NCBI GenBank assembly: GCA_963811225.1
Contig: CAWEQO010000004.1
Coordinates: 1 to 64,000 of the forward strand
Direction: 5' to 3'
Source of the DNA: CAWEQO01 sp963811225
Lineage (GTDB): Bacteria; Chloroflexota; Anaerolineae; Anaerolineales; Anaerolineaceae
Length of the DNA stretch: 64,000 nt
Made by a program: the position numbers and the translations under genes. Below are positions 55,480-63,364 of the stretch, piece by piece. Position 1 is the first letter of the stretch. Every line of letters starts with the position of its first letter. The notes beneath the pieces are model-generated. The model did not search any database and was not told where the DNA came from. It was given only the letters and a program-made list of their open reading frames with translations.

Positions 55480-55965
55480 CTACTCGATCAATTCCCACTC
55501 GCGGAAAACCCGCTCGGCTCGCTCCAGGATCTCCGGTATGACCGCTTCGATGGTGGGGCTCAGGCCCACGCCGATCGTCATGTCGTCCGGCTGCGCCCCC
55601 ACCAGATGCAAATGTTCGGGCAGGTAGCCGCGGATTTTTGCCAGCGCCAGCACCTCTTGGAAGGTGATCTGGTGCTCTGACATTTTAATCCCGTTAAACA
55701 GCGGGATCTCTTCCTTGGCCAGCTCGGCCACCGTCCCAGGCGCTTTGCCCACGTTGACGGCATCCAACACCAGCAGATAGTCGGCATCTTCCACCAGCAT
55801 CAGCAGGTTCAAGCCCAAGGTGCCGCCATCCAGAAGTTCCAGGTCCTCTCCGGCGCGGCCGTCGAGGCGCTGCTCGAGAGCCTGAAGAGCATGGACCCCC
55901 AGGCCCTCGTCGCGGTTCAAGGTGTTTCCAATTCCGAGTACGATTTTACGTTTTAATTCAGTCAG
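55480..55965 (-). CDS. [NiFe] hydrogenase maturation protease (start uncertain)
   Basis: A HybD/HyaD-type endopeptidase that trims the C-terminus of the large subunit after nickel insertion. Nickel-sensing residues are present: Glu in LNRDEGLG, Asp in LVLDAVNVG and His in MSEHQITF. The conserved N-terminus KIVLGIGNTLNRDEG requires reading upstream of the only TTG start (55920). The in-frame sequence is open to a TAA at 55975-55977 and offers no ATG, GTG or TTG; CTG at 55963-55965 is the best candidate. So either a CTG start is used or the start codon has mutated. It follows the large subunit gene and a hairpin. Confidence 0.85.
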   Translation of the reverse strand: MTELKRKIVLGIGNTLNRDEGLGVHALQALEQRLDGRAGEDLELLDGGTLGLNLLMLVEDADYLLVLDAVNVGKAPGTVAELAKEEIPLFNGIKMSEHQITFQEVLALAKIRGYLPEHLHLVGAQPDDMTIGVGLSPTIEAVIPEILERAERVFREWELIE

Positions 55966-55980
55966 TAATCTTTAATCACG

Positions 55981-56027
55981 ACAGGGGCTGCCCTGGTCAC
56001 ACCGGACCTACCCTCGGCAGCCCCTGT
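55981..56027 (-). terminator. hairpin between hydrogenase large subunit and protease genes
   Basis: ACAGGGGCTGCC (55981-55992) and 56016-56027 form a 12-bp perfect stem. There is no T-tract on the minus strand. It may be a processing site or a weak terminator that lowers expression of the downstream protease and ligase. Confidence 0.5.
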
Positions 56028-56046
56028 GGTTTGGAATTAACTTTTT

Positions 56047-57828
56047 TTAGCGAATGCAAACGTTGAGCCCGATGGCCGTCTCACCCTGGTCGTTGCCCTC
56101 GGCGTCCACCAGGTGGATGGCGCAGGCCATGCAGGGGTCGAAGGAGTGCATGATGCGCAAGATCTCCAGCGGCCATTCCGGCTTGGCAAGCGGCGTGCCG
56201 ACCAGCGAGGCTTCGTAAGCCCCGGCCTGGCCCAGGTTGTCCTGCGGCGAGGCGTTCCAGGTGGTCGGGACGACCATCTGATAGTTATCGATCTTGCCGT
56301 CCTTGATCACGATCCAGTGACCGAGGGCGCCGCGCGGCGCTTCCATGAAGCCAAAGCCTTTGGCTTCGCGCGGCCACGAGGTGGGTTCCCACTTTTCGTC
56401 GTTGAAGGTCTTGGTGTTGCCGGCTTTGATCTCGGCCAGCAGGTCGTTGTAGTAGCCTCGCAGAGCGTCGGCAAAGACCTTGGTCTCGATGCCGCGGGCA
56501 GCCGTGCGGCCCAGCGTGGAGAACAGCAGGTCGGGGAAGGGCAGGCTGCGTCCGGAGTACTCTTCCAACTTGGCGACCACCATGCCGACCAGGTCTTTGG
56601 TCTGCTGGTGGCCCGTGGCATACATTGCCAGGACGCGGGCCAGCGGGCCAACTTCCATGGGGGTCTGGTCCCAGCGGGGAGCCTTAAGCCATGAATACTT
56701 CTGGTCGACGTTGAGGAAGTCGTAAGGCGGCTGCGGGCCGGTGAAGTTGAATTCAGTCTCACCCTGCCACGGGTGCAGCCCTTCGTCGTCGCCGCCGTTG
56801 TAGTTGTACCACGAGTGGGTGACGAATTCCTGCATCTTGGTGAAGTCGCGCGGATCGGGATCGATGATGTTGCTCAGGTCGCGGTTGAGGATCAGGGCGC
56901 GCGGCACCAGGTACTTGGAGGTGTCGCTGGCATCCACATCCGGGAACTCGCCCCAGGTCAGGAAGTTGCCCAGGCCCTCGCCCTTCAAGGCGTGGTTATT
57001 GAAGTAGTCGTCGTCTTTCAGATACAACCCGGCCACAGCCAGCAGGTCGGGGATGTACACCTGGTCGACGAACTGCTGGATCTTCGTGATCGAGTCGGCA
57101 ATGATCGCCAGTCGGTTGGCGTTGAGGGCGGTGTCGCTGTTCAGATCGATCGGCATGGGCACGCCGCCCACCACGAAGTTGGGGTGCGGGTTCTTGCCGC
57201 CGAAGATGGTGTGGATCTTGACCACTTCCTTCTGCCAGTCCAGCGCTTCCAAGTAATGCGCAACCGCCAGCAGGTTGACCGCCGGGGGCAGCTTGTAGGC
57301 CGGATGGCCCCAGTAGGCATTGGCGAAGATGGACAGCTGTCCACTGTCGACGATGGCCTGCACCTTGCTCTTCACGCCTGCAAAGTATGCTGGGGAGGAG
57401 TTTGGCCAGGCGGAAAGCGACTGCTGGATGGCGGAGGTTTCAGCCGGGTCTGCATCGAGCGCAGAGACCACGTCGACCCAATCCAGGGCGTGCAGGTGAT
57501 AGAAGTGCATGACATGATCGTGAGCGTACTGCTGGGCGATCATCATGTTGCGGATAAGATTGGCCGCTTTGGGGATCTGGATGCCCAGGGCATCCTCCAC
57601 CGAGCGGATCGAGGCGAAAGCGTGCACGGTCGTGCATACCCCGCAAGCGCGCTGGGTGAAAGCCCAGGCCTCACGCGGGTCACGCCCCTTTAAAATGATT
57701 TCGATACCCCGCACCATCGTGCCGGACGAGTATGCCTTGGTGATGGCATTGCTGTCGTCCATTTCGGCTTCGATGCGCAGGTGCCCCTCAATACGGGTAA
57801 TTGGGTCTACAACAATTCGTTGCGCCAT
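56047..57828 (-). CDS. hynL: [NiFe] hydrogenase large subunit (group 1, Isp type)
   Basis: A 593-residue large subunit carrying the Ni-Fe(CN)2CO centre. The four Cys ligands are in QRACGVCTTVH (Cys62, Cys65) and SFDPCMACAIH (Cys566, Cys569). The 21 residues after His572 (beginning LVDAEG) form the tail removed by the maturation protease. It is last in the order small subunit-Isp1-Isp2-large subunit, which is typical of the membrane Isp-type group 1e hydrogenases of sulfur bacteria and relatives. It should oxidise or produce H2 and pass electrons to the Isp subunits. The start has TAGGAG upstream. Confidence 0.95.
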   Translation of the reverse strand: MAQRIVVDPITRIEGHLRIEAEMDDSNAITKAYSSGTMVRGIEIILKGRDPREAWAFTQRACGVCTTVHAFASIRSVEDALGIQIPKAANLIRNMMIAQQYAHDHVMHFYHLHALDWVDVVSALDADPAETSAIQQSLSAWPNSSPAYFAGVKSKVQAIVDSGQLSIFANAYWGHPAYKLPPAVNLLAVAHYLEALDWQKEVVKIHTIFGGKNPHPNFVVGGVPMPIDLNSDTALNANRLAIIADSITKIQQFVDQVYIPDLLAVAGLYLKDDDYFNNHALKGEGLGNFLTWGEFPDVDASDTSKYLVPRALILNRDLSNIIDPDPRDFTKMQEFVTHSWYNYNGGDDEGLHPWQGETEFNFTGPQPPYDFLNVDQKYSWLKAPRWDQTPMEVGPLARVLAMYATGHQQTKDLVGMVVAKLEEYSGRSLPFPDLLFSTLGRTAARGIETKVFADALRGYYNDLLAEIKAGNTKTFNDEKWEPTSWPREAKGFGFMEAPRGALGHWIVIKDGKIDNYQMVVPTTWNASPQDNLGQAGAYEASLVGTPLAKPEWPLEILRIMHSFDPCMACAIHLVDAEGNDQGETAIGLNVCIR

Positions 57829-57837
57829 CTTCTACTC

Positions 57838-59151
57838 CTAATCTACTAACGAGTCGGCGACCATCTGAGCCAGGCCTTGCACGTTCCACTTCAGGCCGAA
57901 GTGATCGACACCGTCGAGGAACTGCAGGCGGCAGTTTGAGCAGCTCATCACCACCGTATCCGCGCCAATGCTGTTGACTTGATCGACCTTGAGCCGGAAA
58001 GCAGCAAATCGATTAGCGTCCGCCTCTTTGATGGCGATCACCCCACCGCCGCCGCCGCAGCAGATCGATTCCTCACGGTTGGGCGACATCTCTTTGAAGG
58101 ACTTCGGTGCGATAATGTTCAGGATCTCACGCGGCTCTTCAATGTGCCCACCCTTGCGCTGGATCTTGCAGGCATCGTGGAAGGTGAGTGTCTTGCCATC
58201 GTCGAATGCACCGGGTTTGAGCTTGATACGCCCGGTGCGCACGTACTCACCCATCAAGCCGGTGATGTGCGTGATCTGGATGTCCTTTGGCATATCCATC
58301 AGATTGTACGAAGTCCAGCGCAGGGCGTCGTAGGCGTGCCCACATTCGGTCACGACGATGCGTTTGGCGCCCAGTTCTTTGGCGCCATCCAGCACACGCT
58401 GGATGAACAGCTTCGTGCGCTCGTGGCTGCCTTCGTAGAAACCGAAGTTGACCACTTCGCGGGCGCTGGTGCTGACAGTCCAGTTCTCGCCGGCCTTGTT
58501 GAGGATGGTAGCGATGGCGGCAATATTGCTGGGGAATTTCATCACCTCGATCGAGGAGAACACAACCAAAGTCTCGGCGCCCTTCTTATCGACCGGGATG
58601 TCCACTTCCCATTCATCCGCCACCCATTCAATGCGGTCCTCATACACCTCTTGGGTTGCGCCCAGCGGGCTGCCCTCTTCCACCTGCTTATTGACCGCCG
58701 CCATCAGTTCGGGCGGCACGACCTGTGCCGCCGACATGGCCGAGCGCACATCGTGGATCAGGGTTCCCAAGTCGATGCCCATCGGGCAGACCTGCGAGCA
58801 CTTGTTGCAGACCGTGCAGGCTTCGTAGACGATCTTGCTCATGTGCAGCATGTCATCGTTGGTGATGGGCTTTTCGATGCCCAAGGCGCTCTTGATCTTG
58901 CCAGTGATGGTGAAGCGCTGCTCGTAAGCCCGGCGCAGCAGCTCCACCTTCCAGACCGGGGCATACTCGGGGTTGCCCGTGGCCTGGTAAAAATGACAGG
59001 CTTCGGCGCACATGCCGCAGCGGGTGCAGGCTTCAAGTTGAGAAGCCACCCAGCCGCCGGTTTCACGCACGAAGGTATCTACCGCCGTTTGCTCCACGGT
59101 TTTCGGTTGGGTCGAAGCCTGGGGTAACGTTCCAGTTGTTGTTGTCGTCAT
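57838..59151 (-). CDS. isp2: Isp2, HdrD/GlpC-like iron-sulfur subunit of the hydrogenase
   Basis: A 437-residue protein with two [4Fe-4S] motifs, CTRCGMCAEAC (the fourth Cys followed by His) and CTVCNKCSQVCPMGID, and two C-terminal CCG-type domains shown by HDACKIQRKGG with ESICCGGGGG and by MSCSNCRLQFLDG. This matches Isp2, which resembles the catalytic subunit HdrD of heterodisulfide reductase. In Isp hydrogenases it links the membrane cytochrome to a thiol or disulfide acceptor, although the acceptor is not firmly established. GGAGG precedes the ATG. It sits between isp1 and the large subunit gene. Confidence 0.92.
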   Translation of the reverse strand: MTTTTTGTLPQASTQPKTVEQTAVDTFVRETGGWVASQLEACTRCGMCAEACHFYQATGNPEYAPVWKVELLRRAYEQRFTITGKIKSALGIEKPITNDDMLHMSKIVYEACTVCNKCSQVCPMGIDLGTLIHDVRSAMSAAQVVPPELMAAVNKQVEEGSPLGATQEVYEDRIEWVADEWEVDIPVDKKGAETLVVFSSIEVMKFPSNIAAIATILNKAGENWTVSTSAREVVNFGFYEGSHERTKLFIQRVLDGAKELGAKRIVVTECGHAYDALRWTSYNLMDMPKDIQITHITGLMGEYVRTGRIKLKPGAFDDGKTLTFHDACKIQRKGGHIEEPREILNIIAPKSFKEMSPNREESICCGGGGGVIAIKEADANRFAAFRLKVDQVNSIGADTVVMSCSNCRLQFLDGVDHFGLKWNVQGLAQMVADSLVD

Positions 59152-59163
59152 TCCCGGCCTCCT

Positions 59164-59841
59164 TTACGGGTTCACCGCCCGCTTACCATACTCGGTGCCA
59201 TGAATGGTTCGCGAGAAGAAATAGAAGATGAAGTGCGAGATGCGGCTGAAGGGGATCCAGATCAGCAGCACGTCAATGGTAAGCATATGGATGCTGTACA
59301 GCACCTCATAGCGGAAGAACAGGTGGTGCGTCAGCGCGTAGCCGGTGACCATCGGCAGGAAGACCAGCGACCAGTTCGTCCATTCCGGCAGTCCGCTGAT
59401 CAGGCGCAGCACCGGGTTGGTGCGGCGCAGTACCAGCAGCACGATCATGGCCACGATTGCCGCGGCGGCCATCCAGTCGACGATTGGATGCGGCAGGGTA
59501 GGCCAGCCGAAGCCGAGCAAGCTTTTCCAGACCAGCATGTGGGCCGTGCCAAGGATCAACACCACGAACAAGCCCAGGTGGAACAGGCCGCCCGCAACGT
59601 ACATGATCGGGTTGCGGCTGAAGGTGCGCTTGACCCAGGGGATGAAGGGCCAGATCAGGATGCCCTTCAAGAAGGATTTGGCGACGCCGGCCAGCTTACT
59701 GCCGACCGCCGGGGTGCGGTCGCGATTCCAGCCGAGCACGATCACGTTCGCCAGCCGGTATACCATCCCGGCGATGAACACGAGCAGCGCTATCTGGAAC
59801 AACGGGCCGCGGGTAAACTGAAGTACAGAAGTCCAATCCAT
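59164..59841 (-). CDS. isp1: Isp1, membrane b-type cytochrome (NarI-like)
   Basis: A 225-residue protein with about five membrane helices of the NarI/DsrM cytochrome b type. Candidate haem His residues are in GGLFHLGLFVV, GTAHMLVW, TGYALTHHLFF and YSIHMLTIDVLL. It should take electrons from the hydrogenase and pass them to Isp2 or to the quinone pool. AGGAGG precedes the ATG. The gene is 9 bases after the small subunit and 12 bases before isp2, so they are one operon. Confidence 0.9.
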   Translation of the reverse strand: MDWTSVLQFTRGPLFQIALLVFIAGMVYRLANVIVLGWNRDRTPAVGSKLAGVAKSFLKGILIWPFIPWVKRTFSRNPIMYVAGGLFHLGLFVVLILGTAHMLVWKSLLGFGWPTLPHPIVDWMAAAAIVAMIVLLVLRRTNPVLRLISGLPEWTNWSLVFLPMVTGYALTHHLFFRYEVLYSIHMLTIDVLLIWIPFSRISHFIFYFFSRTIHGTEYGKRAVNP

Positions 59842-59850
59842 GCCAGCCTC

Positions 59851-60990
59851 CTATTCCGACTTCTCTTCGGATGTATCTTCCGGCTTTTCGGCCAGTTTTT
59901 TCTTCTGCAGCTGGTTGCCGCCTGCAACGACTGCGCCCAGCACAGCGCCTGCCACCACCGCAGCTCCGGCTCCTGTGGCTGTTGGGCGGTTCAACGGGGC
60001 CGACTGGCCCTGGTAGAAACCGCCGCCGTCCCAGAAGTTCGGCTCCGAGCAGCCCAGGCAGGGGTGGCCCGACTGGACTGGGAAGGACAGGCCGTTATCC
60101 CACTTGATGGAAGCACAGGCGTTGTAGGTTGTGGGGCCTTTGCAGCCCAGCTTGTACAGACAGTAGCCTTCTCGCGCACCTTGATCGTCAAAGGACTCTG
60201 CAAACTTGCCCGCCTCATAGAACGGCCGGCGCAGACAGCGGTCGTGAACGGTCACGCCGTAGTAAGTCTTGGGGCGGTTGAGCTTATCCAGCTCAGGCAG
60301 CGTTCCAAACAAGATGAACTGCAGCAGCGTACCGGTGAACACCTCGGGGATGGCCGGGCAGCCGGGGATATTGACCACAGGTTTATCGGTGATCAGCTCC
60401 CAAACGCCCTTTGCCTCGGTCGGATTGGGCCTGGCCTTGGGCAGACCGCCGAACGCGGCGCAATTGCCGGTTGAAACGATGGCGGCTGCCCCGGCGGCGG
60501 CTTCTTTCAGCAGGTCGAGCGCAGTGCGCCCACCAATGGTGCAGTAAGCGCCGTTCAGGGCGGTCGGAACGCTACCCTCAACCACCAGCAGGTACTGACC
60601 GTTGTACTTCTCCATTGCCGCTCGCTTGGCCTCTTCAGCCTGGAAGCCTGCAGCGGCCGAGAGCGTCTCGTGATATTCGACTGTGATCTCGTTCAAGACC
60701 AGGTCCACCAGCGACGGGGAATGCGAGCGGGTAAGCGCTTCGCTGCAGCCTGCGCAGTCCTGAAGCTCCAGCCAGATCACCGGCACGCGGGTCTTGGTTT
60801 CGAGCGCTTTCGCCACAAGGTCTTCCGGACGGTAGGGGGCGTGGGCCAGCTTTTCGGGCAGGCCGCTGGCTTCCACCGGCGGGACCGCTTGCATCCCGAT
60901 GGCCGCCGCCACTGCGCCGCACATTTTCATAAAATCGCGGCGCGATACACCTTTCTTCTTCATTCGTTCGTAGAACGTCTCCTCGGCCAT
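59851..60990 (-). CDS. hynS: [NiFe] hydrogenase small subunit with Tat signal and C-terminal anchor
   Basis: A 379-residue small subunit. The twin-arginine signal SRRDFMKMCGAVAAAIG (about residues 16-32) shows export of the folded dimer, so the active site faces outward. Cluster ligands include QDCAGCSEAL, TGNCAAFGG, NIPGCPAIPE, a His and Cys in HDRCLRRPFYE, CLYKLGCKGPTTYNACA and HPCLGCSEP. A Gly/Ala/Val helix at about 335-358 and a charged tail form the membrane anchor. AAGGAG lies before the ATG. The gene starts the hydrogenase block after the lipoyl carrier gene. Confidence 0.94.
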   Translation of the reverse strand: MAEETFYERMKKKGVSRRDFMKMCGAVAAAIGMQAVPPVEASGLPEKLAHAPYRPEDLVAKALETKTRVPVIWLELQDCAGCSEALTRSHSPSLVDLVLNEITVEYHETLSAAAGFQAEEAKRAAMEKYNGQYLLVVEGSVPTALNGAYCTIGGRTALDLLKEAAAGAAAIVSTGNCAAFGGLPKARPNPTEAKGVWELITDKPVVNIPGCPAIPEVFTGTLLQFILFGTLPELDKLNRPKTYYGVTVHDRCLRRPFYEAGKFAESFDDQGAREGYCLYKLGCKGPTTYNACASIKWDNGLSFPVQSGHPCLGCSEPNFWDGGGFYQGQSAPLNRPTATGAGAAVVAGAVLGAVVAGGNQLQKKKLAEKPEDTSEEKSE

Positions 60991-61044
60991 CTCAGGCTCC
61001 TTTGGTCAATTTCTTAGAACTCATTCGAGAAACGAGAGTGTGCT

Positions 61045-61072
61045 GCATTGGGGGCGCACGCGCCCCCAATGC
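61045..61072. promoter_or_regulatory. GC-rich palindrome between lipoyl-carrier and hydrogenase genes
   Basis: GCATTGGGGGCG (61045-61056) and CGCCCCCAATGC (61061-61072) form a 12-bp perfect palindrome with a 4-base spacer. It may be an operator or processing hairpin. Its left half resembles the site near 63345-63360 upstream of tusA. Confidence 0.5.
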
Positions 61073-61107
61073 TATCAGCGCTTAATTCATCGAACCGGTT
61101 CGTGGCG

Positions 61108-61554
61108 TCATTCACAGGAAATGTTGTCTGCTTCCAGTTTTGCCTTGTAGGCGGCCACACCCGCTTCTCCGGTGACCAGGCTTTCTTTTTCAGCGTCCCA
61201 GTCGGCGGGCTGCATTTCGGCCACCCAGCCTTCACCGTACGGATCGCTGACTGCGAGATCAGGGTTGTCGGCGAGTTTGTCGTTCGCTTTCAATAAAACG
61301 CCCGAGACCGGGGCCGGAACGGGGCCGACGAACTTGCTGCTTTCCACGGTAGCCACGCTCTTGCCCTGCTTGATCTCTTTGCCGATGTTCTTGGTCTTAA
61401 CGGTCACCGCGTTGAACTTGCCGCCTGACATTTTGCTTGCCACGGCGGTGATGCCCACCTGAACGTTGCCGTTATCCAACGGCCGCACCCAGACGTGCTT
61501 GTCGACCAGATAATACAGGTCGTCTGGTAAATTGCATCCACGCACTGTTGCCAT
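61108..61554 (-). CDS. lipoyl-carrier protein, GcvH/LbpA-like
   Basis: A 148-residue biotinyl/lipoyl-fold protein similar to GcvH. The lipoylation Lys is in TVESSKFVGPVPAPVSG, matching the ES-x-K position of GcvH, and DPYGEGW near the C-terminus is also conserved. It is longer than a usual GcvH, with an N-terminal RGCNLPDDLYYL segment and a C-terminal Cys. No glycine cleavage genes are present, while TusA, three DsrE-type proteins and LplA are. This is the context of LbpA, the lipoate-binding protein of the sulfur-oxidising sHdr system. GGGAGG lies eight bases before the ATG. Role in sulfur transfer is inferred. Confidence 0.88.
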   Translation of the reverse strand: MATVRGCNLPDDLYYLVDKHVWVRPLDNGNVQVGITAVASKMSGGKFNAVTVKTKNIGKEIKQGKSVATVESSKFVGPVPAPVSGVLLKANDKLADNPDLAVSDPYGEGWVAEMQPADWDAEKESLVTGEAGVAAYKAKLEADNISCE

Positions 61555-61568
61555 TTGTTTTCCTCCCT

Positions 61569-61934
61569 TTAGAATGTGAGAACGGTCTTGCTGTCTTCGG
61601 CCAGCTGCCACATGAATGCGCCGCCGACCATCTTGATATCCGGGATCAGATCTTCCTGCTGGATATCGTTCAATTCCATCGAGGCTGTGCATGCCACGAA
61701 CTTGACGCCCGCCTCGAGCGCATCCCGCAAAAAGTCTCCGACCGGCTTGCCGCCCTCTTTGGGGTAGACACTGTCGGCGACGCCCTCTTTCAATAACAGA
61801 GTGCCATCGATGGTAAAGAACATTGTAACGTCATAGTCCATTGCAGCGGCGAGCGTTGCAAAGAAGAACGGGGTCGCGCAGCGGTGGGGAGTATCTGGGC
61901 CGCTGGTCATGACGATGAGAACCTGGTCGTCCAT
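61569..61934 (-). CDS. DsrE/TusD-like sulfurtransferase family protein
   Basis: A 121-residue DsrE-fold protein. It starts DQVLIVMTSGPDTPHRCA and has the conserved Cys in KFVACTASMELNDI, the position that carries persulfide in DsrE and TusD. The end reads VGGAFMWQLAEDSKTVLTF. AAGGAAA precedes the ATG at 61934. It is third of three DsrE-type proteins in the run, just upstream of the lipoyl carrier gene. It may receive sulfur from TusA. Confidence 0.88.
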   Translation of the reverse strand: MDDQVLIVMTSGPDTPHRCATPFFFATLAAAMDYDVTMFFTIDGTLLLKEGVADSVYPKEGGKPVGDFLRDALEAGVKFVACTASMELNDIQQEDLIPDIKMVGGAFMWQLAEDSKTVLTF

Positions 61935-61990
61935 TGATTTTCCTTTCTTATTTGAATACGGGTACAACGCCCGTCAAAAATCCGAATGGG

Positions 61991-62467
61991 TTAGAAGCTC
62001 AATGTGATGGCATTACGGCTGGCAAATTCAAGGAAGGAGGCCGCTCCGCCGATCTCTACGCCGTCGACCAGGTCTTCCTTCTTAACGCCCATCACATCCA
62101 TTGTCATCTGGCAGGCGATCAGGCGCACACCCAATTCAATTGCCATTTCAAACAACTCGCTGGGTCTGGCGACGTTTGCTTTTCTCATCCAGCTGTTCAT
62201 CATGGAGGTCGCCATGCCGGTCATCCCCGGCAGCATACCAACGATGTTGGGCACAGGCATTGGCATGGCCGGGTTGGCGATTGGGGCCACTTTTAAGCGG
62301 TCCATCCTGCCCTTTTTGAGGATCTCCAGGCCGTAAAACGTAAAAAAGATAGCTGCTTCCATATCCATTGCCACGGCGGCAGTTGACAGGATCAGGGGCG
62401 GGTATGCGGCGTCGAGGGTGCCGTGCCCGGCGATGATCGCGATGCGTGTTGCTGTTTGTGTATCCAT
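61991..62467 (-). CDS. DsrE2-like sulfurtransferase family protein
   Basis: A 158-residue protein of the longer DsrE2 type. It begins RIAIIAGHGTLDAAYP and has a Met/Pro-rich insertion (PAMPMPVPNIVGMLPGM) followed by the conserved Cys in RLIACQMTMDVMGV, which is typical of DsrE2. A hydrophobic segment early on (AVAMDMEAAIFFTF) may associate with the membrane. AGAGGAG lies seven bases before the ATG at 62467. DsrE2 proteins exchange sulfur with TusA in sulfur oxidisers. Confidence 0.88.
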   Translation of the reverse strand: MDTQTATRIAIIAGHGTLDAAYPPLILSTAAVAMDMEAAIFFTFYGLEILKKGRMDRLKVAPIANPAMPMPVPNIVGMLPGMTGMATSMMNSWMRKANVARPSELFEMAIELGVRLIACQMTMDVMGVKKEDLVDGVEIGGAASFLEFASRNAITLSF

Positions 62468-62665
62468 AAAAAGACTCCTCTTTTCGACGAACTGGCAAAA
62501 ACTGCAGCTCAAAACAAGACCCTGCTTCCATGTAGGATGCGGGCAGTCGCCAGGGGCCCTGCTCAGATCAACTTTCGACCCAATGGAGATCCTTTCAGAT
62601 CGAAGGCCTATATGCGATTGGCGATGCTGGCTGCAGTTGATTCGCGCCTGTTGGCCGGTTGCGGT

Positions 62666-63031
62666 TTAGTAAACCAGCGTCCCTACGGATTCGCTGATTT
62701 CTTTGACGAACGTGGCGGCGCTAACAACGGTGGCCGCTTCGACGAAATCGGTCTCTGGATTGATGTCGCGCGATTTGACGCACGGGCCGCAAACATATAA
62801 TTTGCCGCCGGCCTCAATGTAGGCATCGAAGAGGTCTTTCAGGGGCGGGAATCCGTAGGCTATGATGTGCTCGATGACTCCCTTTGTCGCCAGCAGCACG
62901 CCCGTGGTCTGCAAGCCGATGATGACTTCCATGTCGGAAGCCTGAGCGGCGGTTGCCATGACAAACGGGATGGTGGCGCGTTCGGGATCTTCCGGACCAT
63001 GGGTGGCAAGAATAACCAATTTCTCTGCCAT
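62666..63031 (-). CDS. DsrE-family protein with CxxC motif
   Basis: A 121-residue DsrE-fold protein (KLVILATHGPEDPERATIPF) whose active-site region reads KLYVCGPCVKSRDI, giving a Cys pair in place of a single Cys. This could form a disulfide or bind metal. It follows tusA and precedes a 198-base gap, which contains no gene that I recognise, before the DsrE2-like gene. AAGGAG lies upstream. Function is inferred from family and neighbours. Confidence 0.86.
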   Translation of the reverse strand: MAEKLVILATHGPEDPERATIPFVMATAAQASDMEVIIGLQTTGVLLATKGVIEHIIAYGFPPLKDLFDAYIEAGGKLYVCGPCVKSRDINPETDFVEAATVVSAATFVKEISESVGTLVY

Positions 63032-63064
63032 ATAAAAAGTCTCCTTTTTTGAACTTTGAACGGG

Positions 63065-63298
63065 TTATTTCTTCTTGATGAAGAAGATTTTCTTATCGCC
63101 TTTTTCTTCGTGGCCGAGCAGCTTATGGCCGGTCTTGGCGGTCCAGGCGTTGATGTCGGGTACCGAGCCGGGGTCTGTGGCGGTCATTTTCAGGACCTGG
63201 CCGGACTGCAAGCCATCGATGGCTTTTTTGGTCTTGAGGATCGGCATTGGGCAAGAGAGCCCGCTGCAATCCAGTTCTTGATCGAAAGTAAAATCCAT
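63065..63298 (-). CDS. tusA: TusA-family sulfur carrier
   Basis: A 77-residue TusA protein with the defining motif LDCSGLSCPMPILKTKKAI; the Cys of CPMP carries persulfide sulfur. The rest reads GQVLKMTATDPGSVPDI and ends in KKIFFIKKK. GGAGG lies before the ATG at 63298. TusA proteins move sulfane sulfur to DsrE-type proteins or to tRNA and cofactor synthesis. Here it is upstream of three DsrE-type genes and a lipoyl carrier, so a sulfur relay is probable. Confidence 0.94.
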   Translation of the reverse strand: MDFTFDQELDCSGLSCPMPILKTKKAIDGLQSGQVLKMTATDPGSVPDINAWTAKTGHKLLGHEEKGDKKIFFIKKK

Positions 63299-63328
63299 GG
63301 GTTCCTCCAAAAAGTATTTGTTCAAACA

Positions 63329-63357
63329 ATTGTGGATGGGCTGTGCGCACCCACAAT
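63329..63357 (-). promoter_or_regulatory. inverted repeat upstream of tusA
   Basis: ATTGTGG (63329-63335) and CCACAAT (63351-63357) form an inverted repeat between the PocR regulator gene and tusA. It could be an operator or a small hairpin. Confidence 0.35.
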
Positions 63358-63364
63358 GCATTCG

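Noticed and set aside
62468..62665. A possible small gene in the gap between two DsrE-type genes.
   Set aside because: No frame with a start, ribosome binding site and family similarity was found; plus-strand frames across it are antisense to the DsrE genes.
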